Assembly (NCBI GenBank): GCA_024663395.1
Contig: JANFAH010000023.1
Coordinates: forward strand, 982,657 to 1,046,656
Direction: 5' to 3'
From: Pisolithus tinctorius
Taxonomy: Eukaryota; Basidiomycota; Agaricomycetes; Boletales; Pisolithaceae
Length of the DNA stretch: 64,000 nt
Both the position numbers and the translations under genes were made by a program. Every line of letters starts with the position of its first letter. Position 1 is the stretch's first letter. This document shows positions 10,233-22,181 of this stretch, one piece after another. A model generated the notes under the pieces. That model did no database searches. It was not told the DNA's origin and saw nothing but the letters and a program-made list of their open reading frames with translations.

Positions 10233-11000
10233 AACTTTTTTGACTATTCTAAACTTAGTCTGTATTGGGTATGACCAGAAATAGCCATAATAGTCAAAAT
10301 AGACAAATAATTCCATAAAAAACACAGTTAGTATTTGGTTAATTTCCTGATGCAATTTTATCACAAGTTATATGTATCCCCTCATTTCTTGCAGCAGCAG
10401 TATGATATTCCCTGTAACACATTTGACCCATCACATATTGCATCATCTTCTAACCTAGACAGGCAGCCTAACTTCAGTAATGTAAATGATGCTCACTTGC
10501 CAGGACCCACTAGTACATACCACTATGAATACTACTCCAATACCTAGCTAGCAATTGAATGTAGTTATTAACACTGCTAATGAATGCCAAGTGGAGTAAG
10601 ATTCAGCATGAGTGACCTTGTGTGACTGACATGACATTTTTGTGACTGCCAGCTGCACTGTGAGGGATAATATAAACCCTATTGACAACTTTTCTTCTGA
10701 TATAAGGACAATTAGAACAGTTAGAAACACTGCTGTTTCCCTGATGTGGGATTCCATGGTCTGACCCAAATGGTCACCAATTTTCTCATGTTGCTTCACA
10801 CCACAATGTACCAAGGCTTGAAAGGCACGACAACAAGTGTACCACTGCCTGTCTATCAGTGTTCTGCCAGTCAATGAACACAGTTCACGATCAGTGACTG
10901 TGAATCACGGGAAAGTCACTGAATGTCAGTAAGGTATCCTCACTCATGACAACTGTCCATCATCATTCAATCCTTAGACATTTGGAGATAGTAATCATTG
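10233..11000. other. Unassigned CG-poor sequence
   Basis: The stretch holds ORFs of 70 and 108 codons on opposite strands. Neither has a recognisable motif. The composition resembles the decayed repeats, so a degenerate element is likely. The change to CG-containing sequence occurs at about 10.9-11.0 kb. Confidence 0.4.
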
Positions 11001-11260
11001 GTATGTCATACCGTATTTGAACCTTACAAGCCAGAGCAAATGGTAAAACAATCTCATAACAAGGTAAATTGAAAAAGAGTGATAACTCGTAAATGGAAAC
11101 TGACAAGTCATAAATTCCAGAGCGAGTGTTCATCAAACTGCAGTCGCACCGCTTGCCGTTCTACTGTGATCTGGGAAGGCGCCCGTGTGTCTCTGTGGTG
11201 CTGCGATCCTGAAAAACAGCGCCATTCAAATTTCAGACACTCTACATACAACTACAAAAC

Positions 11261-12553
11261 TTACGACTTGTTGACGATACTTTCCGAGCCGGTGTAGATA
11301 AGAAGGTCGTAGACCAACCCTCCAACTTGCATACCAAGAATGGGGGCGAGAATGGGGCACCAGAGCCAGTACTGATTCCGGAATGTGAACACTACAGACA
11401 AAGTCAGTGCCTCCCCGATAGGAACCATTCCACAAATCACGAACCATCTTTTCCATAACCGACCATAGCAGTCAAGAGCCGAGGACCAAAGTCACGCGCC
11501 GGGTTGATGGCGAAGCCAGTCTCCATACCCAACGCGAGACCGATACCAAGAATAGCAGTAAAGACTGTGAGTGTGACGAGCCAGACAGAGACTGGGCCAT
11601 TCCTCTTGTCCGTGGCAGCCAAAATAGCGATTATAAGCATAGCAGATGCCAAAAACTGCCAACGATGTTACAGCGCAGCCATTCCAAATCCGGGAAATTT
11701 GTCCTTACCTCTGAGAAAAAGCAGGACACCGAAGTCATGTAGTCAGCCTATTACACTTGCATCAGTTTAGTTTCCAGGGGAATTCAAAGCAGTACATACC
11801 GCGTAAGTTGCGAAAAGGTCGCCCGTCCCTGAAATGGTGCGAACATCAGACCCCCCCTCGTAAGCATTAATAGCATGGTAGTAGTTGGCGTAGATGATTC
11901 CACCGCCACAAAGGGCACCAAGCAGTTGGGCAAGGATGTAATAGGGGACTTTTCTCCATGGGAAGTCACGGAGGGAGGCAAGGGCGAGGGTTACCTGGCC
12001 AGAGATCAACTGAAGGCAACACGAACAGAGTGTATAAAAACATACCGCAGGGTTAAGGTGACCTCCAGATACTCCACCAGAAACTAAAACACCCAAAGCA
12101 ACACCTATGCGGAGTTAGTGCAGCTGAAACATGGCGCGAATTCCCCACTTACCGACAGCCCAACCGAAGTTAAGAGAAAGGTACTCCTTATAAATCAGTT
12201 CTGTCAGTGCAGGCTGGGAGTTATGAAGGGAATTCACGCACCCCCTTAGCGGTGGCAGAAACTGCCGTATTTGACGACAGGACGACTTGGCAATTACCAC
12301 CGCAGCCAAAGATAATAAGGATCATAGTACCAAGGAACTCTGCAGCGGGCTCCCGTATATATTCCCTGAGAATAAAGTGGTCTCATACATGAGAGGAAGA
12401 TGATAGGGGCGGCGCAAACCTGATCCTTGACCATCTGTTCGGGTATTTAGGGCTGTCGGTCAAACCTGCAGGAATCACCCCAATGACGGCCGTCTCGTTT
12501 ATTGGTCGAATGCTCGACGTCTCGGAGTGGCGCTGGGAGAGCTTCTGAGACAT
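11261..12553 (-). CDS. Aquaglyceroporin (MIP family), copy 1
   Basis: This is a membrane channel of the major intrinsic protein family, probably passing glycerol and water. Eight exons joined over introns 12366-12419, 12187-12241, 12105-12152, 11995-12045, 11748-11799, 11656-11708 and 11392-11444 (all GT-AG) give an open frame of 308 residues from ATG 12553 to TAA 11261. The first half contains [15 protein letters not shown], the NPA box split by intron 4. The second contains [14 protein letters not shown]; the Asp after NPAR marks the glycerol-facilitator branch. Membrane segments such as [31 protein letters not shown] and [16 protein letters not shown] are visible. The N-terminus ([14 protein letters not shown]) is short and hydrophilic, so there is no Fps1-like long regulatory tail. 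It lies in tandem with the copy at 15266-16559. Confidence 0.9.
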
Positions 12554-14990
12554 GCTGACAAGGAGCGCCGGATCGGAAGTGGGCTCTGCAGTTGAAGGAC
12601 TGGAGCCACACCTTTGATTGTGGCCATTTTATGTGGAGCCGGGAATCATGGAACTTAACGGTGGAGCTGGTAATAACCTGTGGCAGTGGAAACTTTATGA
12701 AACAGACGCTGGGACGCATGCATGCCGTCAATTTTGATATCGGAATGACCTTGAGTCCGCTGCTCGAAGAGTCCTAAAATGGCTGCTCGCGCCCGATTAG
12801 TCCGGGCTCCGGCATACGACGAATCAGTGCAGGCTCAGTAGTAACTTACAGACGGGGTTGAGAAACGGCTTTTTGATAATTGTGTGTTGGACAAGTATGA
12901 AGGGGAAAGTGACTGGCCATGCAGATTGTCTGATGGCAGTCCATGAGAATGGCTGTCGCTGTTAGCAAAATGATCCATTTAGACCACATACCGACAACAT
13001 GTCGAGTTATGACACTGAGGCTAATAGAAAACAAGTACTTCCGACCTGACGCACGGAATTAAATCTAGAATAGCAGGCTTCTTCTCCCCAAGAACGGCGA
13101 ACGACATCCTCGACGGAGAAATGGGTGATTCGGAAAGGTGGAAAGCAGACCTGTAATGAATGTAATCCGGTTCGGTACCGACAGTTGCCAAGGAATTGAT
13201 CGCATGTAGACACGATGCATGATGCATGATCATATTGCCGCAAGGTGTAAACGAACCCCCAGCCTACAGTGGCACATGCGATAAGTAGGCACGGTATTAT
13301 TATCAGTGGAAACACGGAAGGGCGTTTGAAGGGATCCGAAGTACTGATATTACCATTCTCGATGTCTCCAGTAGCGTTGCCTGGAACATCGAAGTTCGTG
13401 CCCGTAAGGTGATGCAACATTGGGAAACCACACCTCAGAGGGAAGCACAAGACATACGGCATATATTCGCACCAAATAACAGACTGCCAAGCGAAGTAGG
13501 GCTTACTGCAATTGTCAACGCGCAGAGTGCATGGTGACGTCTTTTAAACTGTAAAGGGATGACTGGGAACTCGACACTGTTCTATATGTGCCCGGACGTA
13601 CTTTTTACCGACTTGCAATGTCCCATTCCAAGCGTCGAACCACCGTTCAACAACCGATGGCTTACGTGGTTTGCAGGGCAACTTCTGGAGGCTTCTGCGC
13701 CCATATTTTGGTATCGGCCCACGATAAGGCGAACACGAAGAACCGTGGTTGAGGTAGAGGCGGCCCGATTGCAGTACAACGTGAAGCCTCGGATGCGAAG
13801 AGAGTTGGCTTTTGCTGGAGCTCTCATTCCGGATCATTTCGCGGCATGCAACGCGTTTGATACGCGTCTAATATGTAACGCCATGAAGTACGAGTCAAGT
13901 CCAGCAGCATCAGCAAGCTACTGGGAATGGATTGTGCAGATGGCAGTAAACGTACTAAGACGTGGCGGAAGACTTCGGTGAGTGAAGTCACCGCCATACG
14001 TTCGCAAAACCAAGGGTCCGAAGTAATTACTTGACCTAGAACTGTACACTCAGTTTCACGCGTACGGTGCGGCGACCTCGGTGGTGTACATGCACCAGCG
14101 CGACACTATGGCCCCTGGCTGAAAAAAGAGTCGGCATGACTGTCTTGACTGAATGTCTCGCAGCTGTGCTCTGCGTTTCCATACCTTGGAGAATGAGTAC
14201 GAAGCCGGCGGCACTCGAAAATGTGCTCTCCCAAGCACGGTATTCATCATGATTTGGCATGGATATGTACCATGGTAGCCACTTCATGCACGGAGGCATT
14301 TGGAACTTGGGGAACAAACAGAAGGTGATCTTCCTACCTTGCTTTTTTTCCGTGCTAACTTACACATACACCGACGTACGCCACCTTCCATCCGACATAC
14401 ATGCCCCATTGGCTCCGTACCATCTCGCCTTCCACAGGCTGATCCGCCGCTGAAAACCCCCCGAAACAACTTCATGACACACTTTATCATACGGGTATCG
14501 ACACCCTATTCTCCATCGAGGACGTCACATCAATGGCACCCATAGCTGCTAGATAGTATATCTGACAGCCCAGGTGCCTGTTAGATGCCCCACGATCGGG
14601 ATAGGTGGTATGTTGCCGGGTTGGACTTTCAAGTATCGGAAACGAGTTGACAAGGGAACCCACAAACCACTCTTACTCCCCCTTGTCCTAACCCTTCCTA
14701 GTTTCCATGGCGAAGACTTGGCGCTCGTTCTCGCATGGTCCTTTACTGAAGGATGTGCCATCTAGTTTTTCGGTCCCGTTAAGTTGTGGGTAGGTGCTGG
14801 ATCCTTGTCTGTTATAATACTGCACATGCATACCTCTATCCGCACCATTCCACGAAGCTCACATCGGAGAACACTAGCGACTGCCGCTGCCAAGTTGCCG
14901 GTCGTGAGACTAATGATGTGTCCTCGATCATTTCAACTATCCGCCATCCGTCAGTCACCTGGACATTCGGAGGGGGTCGCATTGCATTTG
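12554..14990. other. Upstream part of duplication unit 1, no gene assigned
   Basis: The segment contains many short ORFs (for example minus 13007-13462 and plus 13559-13981). Neither strand shows a known domain. Alignment to 16560-18600 shows matching blocks with frame-breaking changes. A degenerate multi-exon gene on the minus strand is possible. Confidence 0.35.
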
Positions 14991-15029
14991 CGGATGCGTA
15001 CAACTTTAGTTAACCTTACAACCCAAAAC

Positions 15030-18000
15030 TAATCGTAGAACAATGCCCTAACAAGGAAGCGAACAAGACAACCTACAAAGAGAGATAACTCGTAAATGGA
15101 ATGATAAGTCGTAAAGCTCATAGCAACATCCAGTCAGCGTTCTTCAAACTGCGGTCGCACCGCTCGCCGTCCTATCTGGATAAGTGTCAGTGTGGCTCTG
15201 TGGTGCCATGCTCCTGAGAAACAGTGTCACCCAGATTTCAGACACTTTACATATGGCTACAAAACTTACGGCTTGTTGACGATACTTTCCGAGCCGGTGT
15301 AGATAAGAAGGTCGTACACCAACCCTCCAACTTGCATACCAAGAATGGGGCCGAGAATAGGGCACCAGAGCCAGTACTGGTTCCTGAACGTGAACACTAC
15401 AGAGAAAATCAGTGCCTCTCCGATAGAAACCATTCCACAAATTACGAACCATCTTTTCCATAACCGACCATCGCAGTCAAGAGCCGAGGACCAAAGTCAC
15501 GCGCCGGGTTGATGGCGAAGCCAGTCTCCATACCAAGCGCGAGGCCGATACCTAGTACGGCCATAAAGACTGTGAGCGGGACGACCCAGACACCGATAGG
15601 GCCATTCCTCTTGTCCGTGGCAGCCAAAATAGCGATTATAAGCATGGAAGATGCCAAAAACTGTTAACGATCATTATGGCGCAGCCATTCAAACGCAGGC
15701 GACTTTTCTTTACCTCTGAGAAAAAGGAGGATGCCGAGGTCATGTAGTCAGCCTAGTATACTTGTATGAGTTTAGATTTCTAGGAGTTCGGAGCGACATA
15801 TACCGCATAAGTTCCGAAAAGGCCGCCCGTCCCTGAGATGGTGCGAATATCTGGCCCACCCTCGTAAGCATTAATAGCATGGTAGTAGTTGGCGTAGATG
15901 ATTCCACCGCCGCAAAGGGCACCAAGCAGTTGAGCAAGGATGTAATAGGGAACTTTTCCCCATGGGAAGTCGCGGAGGGAGGCGAGGGCGAGGGTTACCT
16001 GGCCAGAGGTCAACTGAAGGCAACATGAACAGAGTGTAAAAACATACCGCAGGGTTGATGTGACCCCCAGATACTCCACCAGAAACCAAAACGCCCAAGG
16101 CAAGGCCTTTACGTGGAGTTAGTGTGGCCGACCACAGGATATGAAGTCTCCCTTACCAACGGCCCAACCAAAGTTGAGCGAAAGGAACTCCTGTATATCA
16201 TCTCTGTCAAATCAAGTTGCGAATTTATGAAGAGAAATCACTCACCCCCTTGGCGCTGGCAGTAACCGCTGTGCTTGAAGACAGGACGACTTGACAATTA
16301 CCACCGCAACCAAAGATAACAAGGATCATAGTACCAAGGAATTCTGCAGCAGGTTCCCGGATATATTCCCTGAGAGTAAAATGGTTTCATGCACAAGAGG
16401 ACGTCGGGGAGGCACAAACCTGATCTTTGACCATGCGTTCGGGTATTTGGGGCTGTCGGTCAAACCTGCGGAAACCACCCCTATGGTGGCCGTCTCATTT
16501 ATTGCCCGAATGTACGTGCTCGACGTATCGGAGCGACTTTGGGAGGGTTTCTGGGACATGCTGACGAGAACCGCCGATGGAAGTGGGCTCTGCAATCTAA
16601 GCACTTGAGAGAGGCGCTGAGCTGTGGCCTTTTTATGTGTGATCAAGAATCACAAAACTTGACTATGGACATACATACGTACAGATATGGTGAGGGGGCT
16701 GGTGACGACCGGAGCCGATAAGGTCCAGAATTTTGCAATATCGATTTTTCCGCGCAAGGTTCGGTTCGTGAACTCCACAGACACGAGGGATCCCATTGGC
16801 AACCGTAGGACGCTTACGAGATTTCGTGAGCAGCTGACTGAATCTCGAAGCGCGTAGCAGCTTGTAAACCAAGGTGTTCGCAAACTGAATGGTCGGACAC
16901 CGAATCAAACCTAACTTGCTGGCTGGTTCTATCTCCATGAAGATGTAATTATTACTATTAGCAAAGTGGTTCATTTAAGTAAACTACGTACCGACAAGTC
17001 GAATTATGACGTTGATCAAGATGAGAGTCTGTTCAAGGCGTGGCAGACGAAGCCGTACCCTGAGCAGGTACGAGTTGACACAGACCCGTCTTACTCATTT
17101 AAGACGAGTATTTCCGACGTGAAACACGCAAGTAAAAGCAGAATGACATGCTTCTTTCCCCAAGAACGGAGAACAGACGTAGGACCTCGACGGAGGCAAG
17201 GATAATCCGGAAAGGTTGAGAGCTGACTCGCAAAGTCAATGTAATTCATTACCGACAGAAACCAAGTGATTGATCATGTGTAGATATGATGCATGATGGT
17301 TGTTGCGGCAAGGTGTAAACGAACTGCCGGCCTACAGTGGCATACAAAAAGTATGCATGGTGTCATCACATTGTGGAACATGAAATGGCGTTTGAAGGGG
17401 TCTGTAGTACCGATATTCATCGTTCTCCACGTCTCGCATAACGTTGCTTCGAACGTTGAAGTTCGTGCCTGTAAGTTGATGCAATGTGAGGAAACCGCAC
17501 TTCACAGGGAAACACAAGACACGCGGCATGAATTCGCAGCGAACTATAGAATGCCAAGTGGAATGGGTTTACTGAAACCGTCAGTGTGCAAAGTGCATGG
17601 CGACGTCTTTTAAACTACAAAGAGATGACAGGGAACCCGACACTGTTAGATGCGCCCGGACATACCTTCTCCCGATCCATTCCGAACTTGAGAACCGCCG
17701 CTCAACAGCCGATTGAATGATACCGTTCGCAAGCTAGCTTCTTCAGACTTCTGCGCGCACATTTTGCCATCGGTACACGATAAGAGAACACGAAGAACCG
17801 TGGTTAGGGTGGAGGCGACGCAACCGCAGTACAACGCGAGGGATTCAAACACGAGAAAGAATAGAATAATTGGGGTACAATTGGGCTTCCTATCCGGATA
17901 CCATGCAATCCGCTTGACACGGATCCCCAGCGGGCATGAGTTGTGCAGATCTGGCAGCAAGACTTTGTACACGTACGTGCGCAAGAGTTTGGAGAGTCCA

Positions 18001-18780
18001 TTCACCATCACAGCCACGATTATGTAATGATTAATGATTGCCCGCAAGACGATAAGCTACGTAATAATTAACACCGACTTGACATTTCACCTCCTCCGCG
18101 GCGCAGAGTGACTGAGGAACAAAATGCTTTGACGGGGTGCTTCGCAGTGGTATTCTTCGTTTCTGTACCTTGGAGCGTGGGTGCGGGGCTGGCTGCATTC
18201 AAAGATGCGCTCTCTCACCGCAGGGTATTCAGCGTGGATATGCATGACAGTAGCCACTTCGTATGTACAGGGGTCCAGCCGGACTCCGGCACTTTTTCCT
18301 ATCCGTTTCATTTCAGTGCTAACTGGCATACATACCAACTGTACACCAGCTTCCTTTCGACACGCACGCCCCATTGGATCCGTACCGTCTCTCGCCTTCT
18401 ATAGGGTCTCAATTGCTCACCGCTCAGTCAAGCCAAGACGAAGATCCGCCGACGAAACTCTGAAACAACTTCATGGCGCACTTTACCATGCCGACATTGA
18501 CACCCTCTTATCCGCAGCCTCTCGAAGCATTCTTGCACGCACGCGTATGTGCACCGTTGCCTTACCCTCCTGTCAAGCTTCTTTTCACCACACCATCGTG
18601 CAGTAAACCGCTATTGCACGACGGTTTTCCCCTCATCGCCTGGGTCGACATATCATGTTCTGACTATTCGCGAGGCTGTGCCTGCTGACACAATGCAGGT
18701 CTGGGAGTCTCGCTGGAAGCTTCCGCTACGCGTTGCAATGGTGGGATCTGAAGCACAAAGGACGGACGCGTGAGTGGTGC
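15030..18780. repeat. Tandem duplication, unit 2
   Basis: This is the second copy of the unit described at 11030-15030. The region 16700-18600 upstream of the gene corresponds to 12800-14950. Several minus-strand segments can be aligned between copies (for example 13007-13462 with 17332-17529, and 14036-14317 with 18087-18374), but both copies carry stops and frame changes. If a second gene existed there, it is no longer readable. Confidence 0.75.
15266..16559 (-). CDS. Aquaglyceroporin (MIP family), copy 2
   Basis: This is a tandem paralogue of the gene at 11261-12553 with the same seven intron positions. Joined, the eight exons give an open frame of 310 residues from ATG 16559 (MSQKPSQSRSDTSS) to TAA 15266. 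It keeps [15 protein letters not shown] and [14 protein letters not shown]. Differences from copy 1 are conservative, for example GGLFGTYAADY for [11 protein letters not shown] and LTVFMAVLGIGLAL for [14 protein letters not shown]. The seventh intron (minus-strand GTTCGTAATT to CTCTGTAG) must be removed to join GYGKD to [13 protein letters not shown]; without it the frame appears to stop. Both copies look functional. Divergence at the N-terminus and in the loops could mean different regulation or substrates, which is inference. Confidence 0.9.
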
Positions 18781-19069
18781 TCGCAGAGGTATTGGACCTG
18801 ATCGCTTGCTCACCACAGTTAGGACTGGCAGTCAGAACACGACCTCTCGCCGCGAGGCAGAGTCCGCTTTAATTGCAGGGAGGGGGTTCGCGCTAACTAC
18901 AGTATAGCGCGCAAGTCAAGACTGTTACTCGAATGACATGTCGCGTGTGACTCTTGCGACCAGCTGGCAAGACCTGGTAGGAGGCTTGCATGGAATGCTG
19001 GGCACTGTTGTCGGCATGCGTAATATTTATTTCCTTGGTTTTCGTCGTAGTTTACTTCGCAGGCTAACC
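18781..19069. other. Unassigned intergenic
   Basis: I see no supported ORF or element. This stretch lies between duplication unit 2 and the segment repeated at 26.76 kb. Confidence 0.4.
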
Positions 19070-20300
19070 TTCGATTTTCCTAGTTGTCGTACCTTCCCGT
19101 GTCGGTCTCCTCGGTGTCTTTCCTTGCACTGCTGCATGACCTGATGTTCAGTTGGTTTCGGTCACATCTTTCATCGCTTGCTATAGCTCTTAGTATGGCT
19201 CTGACAGTTTCCCAGTCTGCAGAATTGGCACCGGCCGCTTTGGAAGGGCTCGTGCGTGTATAGAAGGAGATACCGTTAGGAGGATACGTTAATGCCGATG
19301 GCATGCGGGAGTTGAAGTGTCGCGCGCTAGCGGTTGCACTTGTGCTTGTTGAATGAACAACTATAATGAAAAAGATGCAGTCGGCGGCATTGACACCAGC
19401 GGATAATGGCCCGAGATCATTTTTGGTTATGAGGTTGGATATTTGACTGCGAGTCGCCCATGTTCGACAGGACTCACACCACACTCATCCCCACCCTTCC
19501 CGCTGTCAGAGTGGCAGTCCGATGTATCATCCAACAAGATGTCATAAAAGATCTCGTGGCCGACAAAGATCTGATAGGGTCAACATCTGGGGGATAGAAC
19601 TAACGGACTAGAACTCCTCGAATCTTACGTGTGTTCACCGTTATGGTCTCCAACGGCATTCAGACTCGCCCCGCAAATTTCTGCCGGGTAGACTATGTTA
19701 ATCCCAATGTTGGCTTCGCTTCTTGTGCCTTCTTCGTCCTCACGCACTTCGCCTCTGTTGGGGGGTACGATTCAAGTTGCGATGTCTCTACAAAGCAGAG
19801 GTTCAAACAAGTGTTCGGCCATGGAGCCCAGGACAGCCATATGAAGTTCGTGACGAGACCATGTCGTCCAACGAACTGAGTTGGTGCATTGCCGAAGCTA
19901 GTGATAGCCTGACACGATCTCTACATGTCTTATTAGTCTTTCCCCCCTGTATGACAATCGACCATGTCATAGCCAAAATTGTTGTTGTATCATGTACACG
20001 AAGCCGAGACATATCCTTGCTCTCGTTCGCCTGCTCAAGGCCTCCACAGACCCACCCTCGGCAGACGGACTGTTCAAATTGGCACCGTCAGTGGCGTCAT
20101 GTGGCGCCTGGTGGGATACGTGGGTCGGTTCTGTGAAGAAGGCTACAGTTCTCGTTGAATGAGGTTCCTGCAGGGGTCTGTCACTATCAAATCCTAAATG
20201 TTTGGTTTCCGTTGCAGTAGACGCTCTCATCTTCGGTGTCCTCTGTTCGTCTGCTGAGATCTTGGCTGCGCTGCTACTGTATCGTACCAATCCTGTAGGA
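19070..20300. repeat. Direct repeat flanking the MET2-KNL1 pair, left copy
   Basis: Long near-identical blocks are shared with 26760-27780 in the same orientation. Examples are CAGAATTGGCACCGGCCGC (19219; 26897), CATTGACACCAGCGGATAAT (19389; 27101) and GTAGACTATGTTAATCCCAA. Relative to the right copy this one has extra sequence at about 19890-20190. Both strands carry short ORFs with frame differences between copies. The original content may be a degenerate protein gene, but I do not recognise it. Confidence 0.8.
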
Positions 20301-20360
20301 ATGGTTAGGGAACATCAAGCCGTTGCAAATTTTATACCAAAGGGTCTGCTACTTCCATAG

Positions 20361-21799
20361 CTACCATCTCGTGACATCGAGCTCTGCCTCCCCAAACAAA
20401 CTCGCCTTTGTCACCTTGAAGTCGTCCACTCCGACTTCCCCATCGACCTCTTGTTGGTAATACTCCGGGAATTCTGTCCGTAAGAACCTAAGTATATGTG
20501 TGTTAATCTGCTCGAACTCGAGAAGAAACCCGTCATGTCCATCGGGGGATGGAATGACCACGAGTTTTGCTTCCGGTATATGAGTGGCCAGTTCTTTCTG
20601 CTCGTTAGGCGTGAACAGACCGTCCGTTTCTATGCTGATGACCAACGCGCGTCGGGGAAGGGTCGCAAGTACAGCTGCAAGCGCGGTTGCTTGCGCTGTA
20701 CTGCTAGAATTTTCAGGGAATACCGTGCGCCCCCGAGCGACATCGTGCGTGTCCAACTTACGAGTGATATGGATATAGCAGTTGGCGTCGAACCGGGCAA
20801 CGAACTTTGCGCCTTGGTAACGGAGGTATGACTGTGCAGAGAAGATGGGAGGAGTGGAGGATGCCGATTGTCGTAACTCGGGCGTTTTAGGCTGAAAATT
20901 TGAGCTGGATGATTTCTGACAGCCTTCGTTGTGCGCAGCAAGGGCGGCGTCCGCAGCACAGGGTAACGACGGTGGGGCGATTGCGCTGGGATCGGAGACG
21001 GGGGGGACTTGTGGGCGTCGACCGAATCGCTGTTCGAAGGAGTCGCGGGAACGGTATGTAAGCAGTGCAGCCATACGTGCTGCAGCGAGCCCAGAAGATG
21101 GCTGGGCGTCGTAGTAACCGTCTCTGTACATGGGATCGCTGTATATACTCTGTCGTTGGGTTTCGCCCCAGCTGATGCACCAGGCAGAATGACGGGCGGA
21201 TGTAGCGATAGGGATGATATGACGGACATAGCCTTGGGGAGTGCAAAGCGGCCACTCGAGGACTGCCATGCCTCCCATCGACCCCCCGATAGCGACCGCT
21301 ACGCCAGAAGCACCCAGGTGGTCCAGTACCAGCTTGTGTAATCTAGGTAACCAGTTAGCGTTCCGGGGTTTTCCAGCAGAAGAGAACTTACCGAACGTCG
21401 TCTCGGATAGTTGTCTGCGGAAACTCGGGACCAAACGGTTTCTGTGTATCTGGATTTACGGTTACGGGCGATGCGGTGCCGTATGGCGAGCCCAAGACGT
21501 TAGCACAGAAGACAAAGAAACGTTGAGGGTCGAACGCTTTGCCTCGGCCCATGAGGGGTCCCCACCTGCATTTACTGAACGGGTCGATCGGTTTGAAATG
21601 AAGAGAACACTCACCAATCTTCCACGTCGGCGCTGCCGGTGAACGCGTGACATATTATCATAACGTTATCTCGCGTTGCGTTGAGTTGACCCCATGTTTT
21701 GTATGCAACGGGGACCTGCTTCAATTCCGTTCCGGATTCTAGCATGAACGAAGGTACGATATAAATATTTTGGCCGGCCAGTGGCTCAGTGGTGGACAT
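20361..21799 (-). CDS. MET2: Homoserine O-acetyltransferase
   Basis: The enzyme transfers acetyl from acetyl-CoA to L-homoserine, the entry to methionine synthesis by sulfhydrylation. ATG 21799 to TAG 20361, with two 49 bp GT-AG introns (21566-21614 and 21343-21391), gives an open frame of 446 residues. It has the alpha/beta-hydrolase fold of the family: an early VAYKTWGQLNATRDN segment, CHAFTGSADVEDWW, and the nucleophile elbow AIGGSMGGMAVLEW with the catalytic Ser. The acid SIETDGLFTPNEQ and base SPDGHDGFLLEF lie near the C-terminus. A low-complexity Ser/Pro/Ala insert of about 80 residues lies between QRFGRRPQVPP and YLRYQGAKFVARFD, as is common in fungal forms. It shares a 382 bp divergent upstream region with the KNL1 gene. 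Confidence 0.95.
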
Positions 21800-22181
21800 G
21801 GTTGTGAATCTAGTGAAGGATCAAAACTCTTGAGATTAGTACTTTGTTACCTCAAACTTCTCTAGGTTCAAGCCTGGAAACCCGAAGCAACTGATGGCGT
21901 GAAATGGCGCGAACGTTTCCAATAGTGACCAGTAACGGGAAGACCCGGTCTGTCCGTAATTCTCGGATATTGTAATTACAGCTCAAGTCATTTGTGAGAC
22001 GTATGTAATCGCCGAGTTCCCGAATTCAATAGGCACAAACACAGTCGTAGTTGTTATTTGGGTCACGTGTAGCGCGTCGCCCACCTTGAAGACCGCGGCA
22101 CCTTGGGCCCTTGGTGGAGGGATCCCGAGCACACATATTTTCGATAACTGACCTGTCGAACTAGTACTAGCACGAATTTCC
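21800..22181. promoter_or_regulatory. Bidirectional promoter region between MET2 and KNL1
   Basis: Only 382 bp separate the two start codons, so the divergent genes must share upstream DNA. A GGGTCACGTGTAG block at 22059-22071 contains CACGTG, the core bound by Cbf1-type bHLH factors that control methionine genes in yeasts. Its role here is inference. Confidence 0.55.

Larger units (their letters stand above)
11030..15030. repeat. Tandem duplication, unit 1 (about 4 kb)
   Basis: The unit contains an aquaglyceroporin gene plus upstream sequence, and it matches 15030-18780 in the same order and orientation. Matching landmarks are the downstream block AGAGTGATAACTCGTAAATGG (11075; GAGATAACTCGTAAATGG at 15083), the gene itself, and GACGTCTTTTAAACT at 13539 and 17601. 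Outside the gene the copies differ by many substitutions and indels, while the genes stay open. Confidence 0.8.

Noticed and set aside
15442..15657. Apparent premature stop in the aquaglyceroporin genes (GYGKDGS*)
   Set aside because: A 53 bp GT-AG intron starts after GAT G in both copies. Removing it gives [14 protein letters not shown] and an intact frame.
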